Source of the DNA: Burkholderiales bacterium
GTDB taxonomy: Bacteria; Pseudomonadota; Gammaproteobacteria; Burkholderiales; Burkholderiaceae_C
Assembly (NCBI GenBank): GCA_947462175.1
Contig: CANHOE010000069.1
Location: forward strand, 1 to 10,032
DNA length: 10,032 bases
Direction: 5' to 3'
Position 1 is the stretch's first letter. Every line of letters starts with the position of its first letter. The position numbers were made by a program, and so were the translations under genes. Below the pieces are notes generated by a model. That model ran no database searches and was not told the origin of the DNA. It saw only the letters and a list, made by a program, of their open reading frames with translations. Shown in pieces: positions 1 through 6,366 of this stretch.

Positions 1-831
1 CCGCGCGAACAGGTGCTGTACTACTGCGACATCCCGGGCCGCTGCGTCAACCGCTTCGATCCGGTCAGTGGTGAGCTGTCGCATTGGCCTTTCGATACCG
101 AGGTCGCCAGCCTCGCGCCGATGCTCGACGGCGGTCTCTTGCTGGCCTCACGCGATGGGCTGTGGCGCTTCGATACCTGTACCGGCAAGCGCACCGTACT
201 GGCGCCGCCGCCGTACGACCCGCAGACCGAGCGGTTCAACGACGGCAAGTGCGACCCGCAGGGACGCTTCTGGGTCGGCACGATCTATGAGCCGCGCGAC
301 GCCGCGCGGGCGGCTTTGTATCGATTCCATCGTGACAGCCTCACGAAGCACGCCGATGGCATCACCACTTCCAACGGCTTGGCCTGGAGTCCCGACGGCC
401 GCACCATGTACTGGAGCGACACGAAGGCGCATGTCATCCACGCGTTCGACTTCGACACCCTGGGAGGCACGCTCAGCGGTCGGCGAGTGTTCTGCCAGTT
501 CCCGCTGAAGCCTGCGGGCCCGACGCCGGCCGACTATCGCGGTCGGCCCGACGGCGCAGCGGTCGACGCCGCCGGCAATTACTGGGTGGCGATGTTCGAG
601 GGGCAGCGCCTGCTCTGCCTGTCGCCGTCCGGCCAGCTGCTGCGCGAGGTGCCGTTGCCGGTTCGGTGCCCGACGATGCCCTGCTTTGGGGGGGCTGACC
701 TGAGGACGCTCTACATCACCACCGCGCGCGAGAACCGGCCCGCCGACGAACTGGCGCTGCAGCCGCTGGCTGGATGTGTTCTGTCGATGCAGGTCGAGGT
801 GCCAGGTCTGCCCGCCAACCTCTTCGCCTGA
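1..831 (+). CDS. SMP-30/gluconolactonase/LRE-family protein, 5' end missing
   Basis: The reading frame is already open at base 1 and stops with TGA at 829-831, so the N-terminus lies outside the window; 276 residues are visible. The family is a six-bladed beta-propeller that binds a divalent metal and typically hydrolyses sugar lactones (gluconolactonase, regucalcin); the substrate here cannot be read from sequence. Visible family signatures, in order, are RFNDGKCDPQGRFWVGT, SNGLAWSPDGRTMYWSDT, RPDGAAVDAAGNYWVA and a C-terminal CPTMPCFGGADLRTLYIT blade. The Asn of FNDG, the Asn of SNGL and the Asp of PDG match the metal-ligand positions of SMP-30. The fourth ligand, an N-terminal Glu, would be upstream of the window. 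There are nine cysteines in the visible part. A 7-G run at 688-694 does not break the frame. It is followed by the atp promoter and is probably a separate transcription unit; I see no convincing terminator after it. Confidence 0.9.
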   Translation, partial: PREQVLYYCDIPGRCVNRFDPVSGELSHWPFDTEVASLAPMLDGGLLLASRDGLWRFDTCTGKRTVLAPPPYDPQTERFNDGKCDPQGRFWVGTIYEPRDAARAALYRFHRDSLTKHADGITTSNGLAWSPDGRTMYWSDTKAHVIHAFDFDTLGGTLSGRRVFCQFPLKPAGPTPADYRGRPDGAAVDAAGNYWVAMFEGQRLLCLSPSGQLLREVPLPVRCPTMPCFGGADLRTLYITTARENRPADELALQPLAGCVLSMQVEVPGLPANLFA

Positions 832-909
832 GCGACGAATCCAGGGCGTCAGGTATCGCCCGCGCGGCCGCTCAAAAAGGCACACGCATGCAGTGGCCAG
901 AATTTGAGC

Positions 910-939
910 TTGAGACGAGTGCGGGTTTGCACGTATAAT
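910..939 (+). promoter_or_regulatory. Sigma70-type promoter of the atp operon
   Basis: The -35 box TTGAGA (910-915, five of six consensus bases) and a perfect -10 box TATAAT (934-939) are separated by 18 bp. This is the only strong promoter-like pair I see in the 832-950 gap, and it lies directly before atpI. Transcription is predicted to start around 945-948, leaving a leader of only a few nucleotides before the ATG at 951. The rest of the gap (832-909) shows a NotI-like GC palindrome but no gene and no good terminator. Confidence 0.75.
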
Positions 940-950
940 CAGGGGCTGCG

Positions 951-1451
951 ATGAAAGCCAATGCGATCCTTCCGATGACTGATTCAATCGCCCATCGGGT
1001 GGCAAGCCTAGGTTTCGATGTTGAGGCAGAAGGCCCGCCCATCACGCCACTGACGCGCGCCGAGGCTCAGGCATTGCGCGCGAGCAAGCCCCAGGTTTCC
1101 CCTTGGCAGGTGATTGCGGCGCAGGCGGTGATGGGATGTCTGTCTGCGGCTGTGGTGTGGCTGGTTCTCGGTCAGCCGCAGTTCATCGAATCGGCGCTGT
1201 ATGGCGCGCTTGTTGCTGTGCTTCCGGGCGCCTTGATGGCGCGTGGCATGACCAGCAGGCTGTCCAGTCTGACGGTTGGCGGCAGTGCTTTCAGCGTGAT
1301 GCTTTGGAGCACATTGAAGATTGGTGTTTCGATTGTCATGCTGCTGCTGGCGTCGAGGTTCGTTCAACCCCTGAGTTGGCCGGTGCTGCTGGCGACCCTG
1401 GTGTTGTGCATGCAGATGTATTGGGTCGCGCTGCTGTGGCGCGGGCGTTGA
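951..1451 (+). CDS. atpI: ATP synthase protein I (AtpI, c-ring assembly factor)
   Basis: This is a small membrane protein encoded at the head of atp operons. In studied bacteria AtpI helps assemble or stabilise the c-ring but is not part of the final enzyme. The 166-residue product has a polar N-terminal segment of about 50 residues, then four hydrophobic segments: one starting at VIAAQAVMG, one at SALYGALVAV, one at GSAFSVMLW and one at WPVLLATLVL. This matches the AtpI four-helix layout; identification also leans on its place directly upstream of atpB. The start is uncertain: ATG 951 has AGGGG at 941-945, but that sequence lies at or before the predicted transcription start, whereas the in-frame ATG at 975 (158 residues) has no evident ribosome-binding site. 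A 27-nt gap separates it from atpB. Confidence 0.85.
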   Translation: MKANAILPMTDSIAHRVASLGFDVEAEGPPITPLTRAEAQALRASKPQVSPWQVIAAQAVMGCLSAAVVWLVLGQPQFIESALYGALVAVLPGALMARGMTSRLSSLTVGGSAFSVMLWSTLKIGVSIVMLLLASRFVQPLSWPVLLATLVLCMQMYWVALLWRGR

Positions 1452-1478
1452 GTAGAAGTTCAGACAGGATCCAGCCAC

Positions 1479-2339
1479 ATGGCAGCCGAAGGCCACGCGC
1501 TCACCTCTGGTGAATATATCGTTCACCACCTGACCCATCTGTCGACCGGCAAGCCAGCCAGTCTGGTGGATTTTTCGGTCATCAATTTCGATTCCATCTT
1601 CTTTTCGACCGCCCTCGGTGTGCTGGGATGTTTCCTGCTTTGGAGTGCGGCCAGGAAGGCGACTTCTGGTGTGCCTGGTCGATTCCAGGCGGCGGTCGAA
1701 ATCCTGTGTGAGATGGTTGAGAGTCAGGCCAAGGGCATCGTCCACAACGCCAACAGCCGCAAGCTGGTCGCCCCTCTGGCGTTGACAGTGTTCGTATGGA
1801 TCTTTTTGCTCAATGCGATGGACTTGTTGCCGGTCGATCTGCTGCCGCTGATCTGGGAGGGTATCTACAGCCTCGCCGGACATGACCCTAGTCACGCCTA
1901 CCTGCGTGTCGTGCCAACTGCCGATCTGTCCATCACCATGGGCCTGTCGGTCGGCGTGCTGATCGTCTGCCTTTGCTACAACGTCAAGATCAAGGGCTTG
2001 GGAGGCTGGGTGCATGAGCTGTTCGCTGCGCCGTTTGGTGACCATTGGGCGCTTTACCCGTTCAACTTCGCCATGCAAGTGGTCGAGTTTGTGGCCAAGA
2101 CCGTGTCACACGGCATGCGGTTGTTCGGCAACATGTACGCAGGTGAACTGATCTTTCTGCTCATTGCGTTGCTGGGCGGTGCCTTTACGCTGTCGCTCGG
2201 CGGGTTTGCTCTGGCAGCCCTTCACATCCTCGCGGGAACCGTCTGGGCCATCTTTCACATTCTGATCATCACGCTGCAAGCCTTCGTGTTCATGATGTTG
2301 ACGCTGGTCTATATCGGACAGGCGCACGACTCGCACTGA
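1479..2339 (+). CDS. atpB: F1Fo ATP synthase subunit a (AtpB)
   Basis: This is the stator subunit of Fo that forms the two proton half-channels next to the c-ring in the cytoplasmic membrane. The 286-residue length is normal for proteobacterial subunit a. The signature SHGMRLFGNMYAGEL contains the essential arginine, here R214 (E. coli aR210), with N218 and E223 (E. coli N214 and E219). The last helix carries WAIFHILIITLQAF with H260 and Q267 (E. coli H245 and Q252). The early EYIVHHLTHL segment and several hydrophobic helices fit the family. H211 sits where E. coli has L207; from memory this SHGMRLFGN form is usual in betaproteobacteria. ATG 1479 is preceded by AGGA at 1466-1469, nine bases away. 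It is the second gene of the operon, 49 nt before atpE. Confidence 0.98.
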   Translation: MAAEGHALTSGEYIVHHLTHLSTGKPASLVDFSVINFDSIFFSTALGVLGCFLLWSAARKATSGVPGRFQAAVEILCEMVESQAKGIVHNANSRKLVAPLALTVFVWIFLLNAMDLLPVDLLPLIWEGIYSLAGHDPSHAYLRVVPTADLSITMGLSVGVLIVCLCYNVKIKGLGGWVHELFAAPFGDHWALYPFNFAMQVVEFVAKTVSHGMRLFGNMYAGELIFLLIALLGGAFTLSLGGFALAALHILAGTVWAIFHILIITLQAFVFMMLTLVYIGQAHDSH

Positions 2340-2347
2340 TCCCGCGG

Positions 2348-2384
2348 TTCATTTTTTCACTCGTTCTCTTATCACTACAGGAAA
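2348..2384 (+). promoter_or_regulatory. Pyrimidine-rich leader and ribosome-binding site of atpE
   Basis: Between atpB and atpE the otherwise GC-rich sequence becomes T/C-rich (2348-2370, including a run of six T at 2352-2357) and is followed by the Shine-Dalgarno AGGAA at 2379-2383, five bases before ATG 2389. E. coli atpE is known to have an A/U-rich, unstructured translation enhancer upstream of its Shine-Dalgarno that raises c-subunit synthesis. A similar role here is an inference from composition and position only. Confidence 0.45.
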
Positions 2385-2388
2385 CATC

Positions 2389-2652
2389 ATGGAACTCATC
2401 GGTCTCGTCGCGGTTGCCGCAGGTCTCATCATCGGTCTGGGCGCCATGGGTGCTTGTATCGGCATCGGCGTCATGGGCAGCAAGTACCTCGAATCTGCTG
2501 CGCGTCAGCCCGAGCTGATGGGTGAATTGCAAACCAAGATGTTTCTGCTGGTCGGTCTGATCGACGCGTCGTTCATCATCGGCACCGGTATTGCGCTGTG
2601 GTTCACGACGGCCAATCCGTTCCTGTCCCAGCTCGCGAACCTGCCGAAGTAA
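2389..2652 (+). CDS. atpE: F1Fo ATP synthase subunit c (AtpE, proteolipid)
   Basis: This hairpin membrane protein oligomerises into the rotating c-ring that carries protons. The 87-residue product has two hydrophobic helices joined by the polar loop R39-Q40-P41, the classic F1-contacting loop. The proton-binding carboxylate is D59 in GLIDASFIIG (E. coli D61). The first helix shows the glycine repeat GLGAMGACIGIG needed for tight packing. I see no obvious extra sodium-ligand set (no Gln in helix 1 at the expected site and no Glu at 59), so proton coupling is the likely mode. It has a good Shine-Dalgarno (AGGAA, 2379-2383). It is followed by a 66-nt gap containing a stem-loop, the usual place for control of c-subunit excess. 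Confidence 0.98.
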   Translation: MELIGLVAVAAGLIIGLGAMGACIGIGVMGSKYLESAARQPELMGELQTKMFLLVGLIDASFIIGTGIALWFTTANPFLSQLANLPK

Positions 2653-2663
2653 TTCGCGTCCGC

Positions 2664-2691
2664 CGGCAGGCCTGATATTTCCGGTCTGCCG
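2664..2691 (+). promoter_or_regulatory. Intercistronic stem-loop between atpE and atpF
   Basis: CGGCAGGCC (2664-2672) can pair with GGTCTGCCG (2683-2691), giving a 9-bp stem with one G-U pair and a 10-nt loop. It is followed by ACTTTG rather than a U-tract, so it is not a full intrinsic terminator. It may instead stabilise the 3' end of the upstream atpBE message or cause partial pausing. The left arm can also pair with CCTGCCG at 2640-2646, overlapping the end of atpE. Confidence 0.55.
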
Positions 2692-2718
2692 ACTTTGCCA
2701 CCTGATTGAGGCTTCAAC

Positions 2719-3189
2719 GTGAGCATCACCGCGACATTCATCATTCAGATGATCGTGTTTCTGATCCTGGTCGGATTCACGATGAAGTACATCTGGCCAC
2801 CGATCACCGCTGCGCTCGATGCGCGTGCGCAAAAAATCGCTGAAGGCCTGTCGGCAGCCGACAAGGCCAAAGCAGAGCTGAATACGGCGAACAAGCGCGT
2901 CGAAGAGCAGCTGTCCTCGGCGCGCACTGATGCCGCTCAACGCTTGGCCGATGCCGAGCGTCTGGCGCAATCGATGATCGAAGAGGCCAAGTCGCGCGCC
3001 AACGACGAAGGCGCCAAGATCGTTGCCGCCGCGAAGGCGGAAGCGGAGCAGGAGGCCATCAAGGCCCGCGAGGTGCTGCGTGAACAGGTCGCGGTGTTGG
3101 CCGTCAAGGGAGCAGAGCAGATCCTCAAGCGCGAAGTCAACCCCGGCGTCCACGCCGAGTTGCTGAGTCGCCTGAAGGTTGAGCTTTGA
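2719..3189 (+). CDS. atpF: F1Fo ATP synthase subunit b (AtpF)
   Basis: This is the peripheral-stalk subunit, present as a dimer, that links subunit a in the membrane to delta and alpha on F1. The 156-residue length equals that of E. coli b. Residues 1-28 form the single membrane helix ending in W26-P27-P28, followed by conserved R36 in LDARAQK. The rest is a long charged, alanine-rich amphipathic helix suited to the right-handed coiled coil (for example LSAADKAKAEL). The start is GTG 2719, supported by GAGG at 2708-2711 with seven bases of spacing. It is the only atp gene here with a clear non-ATG start, which may lower its translation relative to atpE just upstream. Confidence 0.97.
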   Translation: MSITATFIIQMIVFLILVGFTMKYIWPPITAALDARAQKIAEGLSAADKAKAELNTANKRVEEQLSSARTDAAQRLADAERLAQSMIEEAKSRANDEGAKIVAAAKAEAEQEAIKAREVLREQVAVLAVKGAEQILKREVNPGVHAELLSRLKVEL

Positions 3190-3221
3190 TCGCCCGCGGT
3201 CAATCGTCGGAGAACTGATCC

Positions 3222-3755
3222 ATGGCTGAACTTGCCACGCTGGCCCGGCCCTACGCCGAAGCCTTGTTCGATGTCGCTGGGCAGGGCGATCTGACATCGG
3301 TGTCGCAGCAGATGGACGCTCTGGCAGCGGTTGCAGACAATGAGCAGCTGCGCCAGTTTGCGGCCAGTCCGAAGGTCAGTGCTGAACAGGTCTTCGAGCT
3401 GATCGCTTCGGTGGTTTCGACGCCACTGTCGGCGCCGATGAAGAACTTCCTCAGCGCCGTAATCGACAACGGTCGCCTGTCGGTGTTGCCGGAGATCGCA
3501 GCGCAGTTTCATGCGCTGGCCAATGCCGGTGCCGGCGTGTCCGATGCCACGGTGTTCAGCGCCTTTCCGATCGAAGCCGCTCAACTGCCCGATGTCATCG
3601 CCACGCTCGAAAAGCACTTTGCCCGCAAACTGAATGTCACGGTGCAACTTGAACCCGAGTTGATCGGCGGCATTCGCGTCGTCGTTGGCGATGAGGTGAT
3701 GGACACCTCGGTCAAGGCGCGACTTGAACAAATGCGGGTAGCGCTGACGGCCTGA
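3222..3755 (+). CDS. atpH: F1Fo ATP synthase subunit delta (AtpH)
   Basis: This is the delta/OSCP subunit that caps F1 and joins the N-terminal tips of alpha to the b dimer. The 177-residue length is normal. The N-terminal domain begins with the typical LARPYAEALFDVA motif, and the C-terminal part has the family signature LIGGIRVVVGDEVMDTSVKARL. GGAG at 3209-3212 precedes ATG 3222 by nine bases. It follows atpF after 32 nt and precedes atpA after an 89-nt gap, the longest spacer inside the operon. Confidence 0.97.
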   Translation: MAELATLARPYAEALFDVAGQGDLTSVSQQMDALAAVADNEQLRQFAASPKVSAEQVFELIASVVSTPLSAPMKNFLSAVIDNGRLSVLPEIAAQFHALANAGAGVSDATVFSAFPIEAAQLPDVIATLEKHFARKLNVTVQLEPELIGGIRVVVGDEVMDTSVKARLEQMRVALTA

Positions 3756-3784
3756 TGGCTGCGCGACTCACGACCCAATACCCA

Positions 3785-3823
3785 CGTCATTCACTCTGAC
3801 GAGCAACACGCCGACGGCGCGTG
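3785..3823 (+). promoter_or_regulatory. Two small hairpins in the atpH-atpA spacer
   Basis: CGTCA (3785-3789) pairs with TGACG (3797-3801) around a 7-nt loop, and CACG (3807-3810) pairs with CGTG (3820-3823), with an inner CC/GG pairing. Ten bases later comes the atpA Shine-Dalgarno AGGAG (3833-3837). A third option is CTCACG (3767-3772) with CGTGAG (3820-3825). The stems are short, so a role in atpA translation or message stability is only a suggestion. Confidence 0.3.
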
Positions 3824-3844
3824 AGCACAGACAGGAGAGAGAGC

Positions 3845-5398
3845 ATGCAATTGAATCCCGCAGAAATTTCCGAACTCATCAAGAGCCGCATCGAGGGCCT
3901 TGGCGCATCGACCGACATCCGCAATCAGGGCACTGTAGTGTCGGTGGCGGACGGCATCTGCCGTGTGCATGGCCTGTCGGATGTGATGCAGGGCGAAATG
4001 CTCGAATTCCCAGCTTCACCAGACGGTACCGCAACCTTCGGCCTCGCGCTGAACCTCGAGCGTGACTCGGTCGGTGCCGTGATCTTGGGTGAGTACGAAC
4101 ACATCGCCGAAGGCGATACCGTCAAGTGCACAGGCCGGATCCTGGAGGTGCCAGTCGGTCCGGAACTCAAGGGCCGCGTGGTCAACGCGCTGGGTCAGCC
4201 GATCGATGGCAAGGGCCCGATCAACGCTCAGCTGTCGATGCCGATCGAAAAGATCGCTCCGGGCGTGATCGCACGGAAGTCGGTGGACCAGCCGATGCAG
4301 ACGGGCCTGAAGTCGATCGACTCCATGGTGCCGGTCGGCCGCGGACAGCGCGAACTGATCATTGGTGACCGGCAGACCGGCAAGACCGCGGTCGCGATCG
4401 ACGCGATCATCAACCAGCGCGGGCAGAACATGACCTGCATCTACGTCGCGATCGGCCAGAAGGCTTCGTCGGTGAAGAACGTGGTGCGCTCGCTGGAAGC
4501 CAATGGCGCGATGGAATACACCATCGTGGTCGCCGCAACCGCCGCCGAATCGGCCGCCATGCAATACGTGTCGGCCTACTCAGGCTGCACGATGGGCGAG
4601 TATTTCCGCGATCGCGGCGAAGACGCGCTGATCGTGTACGACGACTTGTCCAAGCAGGCCGTCGCCTACCGCCAGGTGTCATTGCTGCTGCGCCGTCCGC
4701 CAGGCCGTGAAGCCTACCCCGGCGACGTGTTCTATCTCCACAGCCGCCTGCTCGAGCGCGCTGCTCGCGTGAATGCCGACTATGTCGAGGCCTTCACCAA
4801 GGGCGCCGTCAAGGGCAAGACCGGTTCGCTGACCGCGCTGCCGATCATTGAAACGCAGGCCGGTGACGTGTCCGCTTTCGTGCCGACCAACGTGATCTCG
4901 ATCACCGATGGTCAGATCTTCCTCGAAACGTCGTTGTTCAACGCCGGTATCCGCCCCGCCATCAACGCCGGTATTTCGGTGTCGCGGGTCGGCGGTGCGG
5001 CGCAGACCAAAGTCATCAAGAGTCTGTCCGGTGGTATCCGTACCGACTTGGCGCAATACCGCGAACTGGCCGCGTTCGCGCAGTTCGCGTCAGACCTTGA
5101 CGAAGCCACCCGCAAGCAGCTTGACCGCGGTGCCCGCGTGACCGAGCTGCTGAAGCAGGCACAGTATTCTCCGTTGCCGATCTCGCTGATGGGTGCAACC
5201 TTGTTCGCGGTCAACAAGGGCTTCATGGACGATGTGGACGTGAAGAAGGTTCTGGCCTTCGAGTCGGGCCTGCACCAGTTCCTGAAGACCAGCCATGCCG
5301 GCTTGCTGAAGAAGATCGAAGACGCCAAGGCGCTCGACAAGGACTCGGAAACCGAGTTGACTGCAGCCGTGACGGCCTTCAAGAAGTCCTTCGCCTAA
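3845..5398 (+). CDS. atpA: F1 ATP synthase subunit alpha (AtpA)
   Basis: This is the non-catalytic nucleotide-binding subunit of the alpha3beta3 hexamer, cytoplasmic face. The 517-residue product starts MQLNPAEISELI, the usual N-terminus that contacts delta. Walker A is GDRQTGKT at residues 174-181. The alpha-type PPGREAYPGDVFYLHSR segment and the arginine finger R381 in SVSRVGGAAQ (E. coli R376), which reaches into the beta catalytic site, are present. ATG 3845 is chosen because AGGAG at 3833-3837 sits seven bases upstream. An in-frame GTG at 3821 would add eight residues but would place the Shine-Dalgarno inside the coding region. It is 30 nt from atpG. Confidence 0.98.
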   Translation: MQLNPAEISELIKSRIEGLGASTDIRNQGTVVSVADGICRVHGLSDVMQGEMLEFPASPDGTATFGLALNLERDSVGAVILGEYEHIAEGDTVKCTGRILEVPVGPELKGRVVNALGQPIDGKGPINAQLSMPIEKIAPGVIARKSVDQPMQTGLKSIDSMVPVGRGQRELIIGDRQTGKTAVAIDAIINQRGQNMTCIYVAIGQKASSVKNVVRSLEANGAMEYTIVVAATAAESAAMQYVSAYSGCTMGEYFRDRGEDALIVYDDLSKQAVAYRQVSLLLRRPPGREAYPGDVFYLHSRLLERAARVNADYVEAFTKGAVKGKTGSLTALPIIETQAGDVSAFVPTNVISITDGQIFLETSLFNAGIRPAINAGISVSRVGGAAQTKVIKSLSGGIRTDLAQYRELAAFAQFASDLDEATRKQLDRGARVTELLKQAQYSPLPISLMGATLFAVNKGFMDDVDVKKVLAFESGLHQFLKTSHAGLLKKIEDAKALDKDSETELTAAVTAFKKSFA

Positions 5399-5428
5399 TT
5401 TGTCCAGGACTTAACCGGGAGTTTCGTC

Positions 5429-6310
5429 ATGGCAGCTGGCAAGGAAATACGCGGCAAGATCAAGAGTGTCGAGAACACCAAGAAGATCACCAAGGCGATG
5501 GAGATGGTCGCCGCTTCAAAGATGCGCAAGGCGCAGGACCGCATGCGTGCCGCTCGGCCTTACGCCGAGAAAATCCGCAGTCTCGCAGCTAACCTCTCCA
5601 AGGCCACGCCCGAGTACAAGCACCCATTCCTGATCCAGAACACTGGCGTCAAGTCGGTGGGCTTCGTCGTGGTGACAACCGACAAGGGCCTGTGCGGTGG
5701 CATGAACACGAACGTGCTTCGTGCGGTCACCTTGAAGCTGAAGGAGCTCGAAACGCAAGGCCTGAAGGCCGAAGCGGTGGCCATTGGCAACAAGGGCCTG
5801 GGTTTCCTGAACCGTGTTGGCGCGAAGGTCGTCTCGCACGCTACGCAGCTCGGCGACAAGCCTCATCTGGAAAAGCTGATCGGCCCGGTCAAGGTGCTGT
5901 TGGACGCGTATGCCGAAGGCAAGCTGAGCGCGGTCTATCTTTGCTACACGGGATTCATCAACACGATGAAGCAGGAGCCGCTGGTGCAGCAGTTGCTGCC
6001 GCTGTCGGCGCAAAGCCTTGATGTGCCCACGCCGGAAGGCGCTGGCAAGTACGGTTGGGACTACCTGTACGAGCCCGATGCCGAAACGGTGATCGACGAG
6101 CTGCTGGTGCGTTACACCGAAGCGCTGGTCTACCAGGCGGTGGCCGAGAACATGGCGTCGGAGCAATCGGCGCGGATGGTGGCCATGAAGTCTGCCACCG
6201 ACAACGCTGGCTCCGTGATTGGTGAGCTGAAGCTGGTCTACAACAAGACGCGCCAAGCCGCGATCACCAAAGAGCTGTCCGAAATCGTCGCGGGTGCCGC
6301 TGCCGTTTGA
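5429..6310 (+). CDS. atpG: F1 ATP synthase subunit gamma (AtpG)
   Basis: This is the central rotor shaft, a coiled coil inside alpha3beta3 that couples c-ring rotation to catalysis. The 293-residue product has the N-terminal helix motif IRGKIKSVENTKKITKAMEM, the conserved GLCGGMN at residues 87-93, and the C-terminal helix with SATDNAGSVIGEL and LVYNKTRQAAIT, all gamma hallmarks. It is slightly longer than the E. coli protein (287). GGGAG at 5417-5421 lies seven bases before ATG 5429. It is followed by a 56-nt spacer before atpD. Confidence 0.98.
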   Translation: MAAGKEIRGKIKSVENTKKITKAMEMVAASKMRKAQDRMRAARPYAEKIRSLAANLSKATPEYKHPFLIQNTGVKSVGFVVVTTDKGLCGGMNTNVLRAVTLKLKELETQGLKAEAVAIGNKGLGFLNRVGAKVVSHATQLGDKPHLEKLIGPVKVLLDAYAEGKLSAVYLCYTGFINTMKQEPLVQQLLPLSAQSLDVPTPEGAGKYGWDYLYEPDAETVIDELLVRYTEALVYQAVAENMASEQSARMVAMKSATDNAGSVIGELKLVYNKTRQAAITKELSEIVAGAAAV

Positions 6311-6366
6311 TCGGCGTCATCCACGACCCCAGAACCCCAGAATTCGTTTTTTCTAAGGATACGAAC

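Noticed and set aside
688..694. Run of seven G in the SMP-30 gene as a phase-variation tract
   Set aside because: The frame is intact through the tract and conserved residues continue on both sides. A single 7-mer in GC-rich DNA is weak evidence.
148..1005. Minus-strand frame of 285 codons across the SMP-30 gene and atp promoter
   Set aside because: It is antisense to a recognisable family gene with conserved motifs and shows no coding features of its own.
1008..2078. Minus-strand frame of 356 codons opposite atpI and atpB
   Set aside because: The translation is Gln/His/Arg-rich without motifs, and the opposite strand encodes clearly recognisable AtpI and AtpB.
3821..3844. Eight-residue N-terminal extension of AtpA from GTG
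   Set aside because: It would include the AGGAG Shine-Dalgarno in the coding sequence. ATG 3845 has ideal spacing and gives the normal AtpA N-terminus.
6307..6366. Extension of AtpD to TTG overlapping the atpG stop
   Set aside because: There is no ribosome-binding site, the extra residues are not typical of AtpD, and ATG 6367 has AAGGA seven bases upstream.
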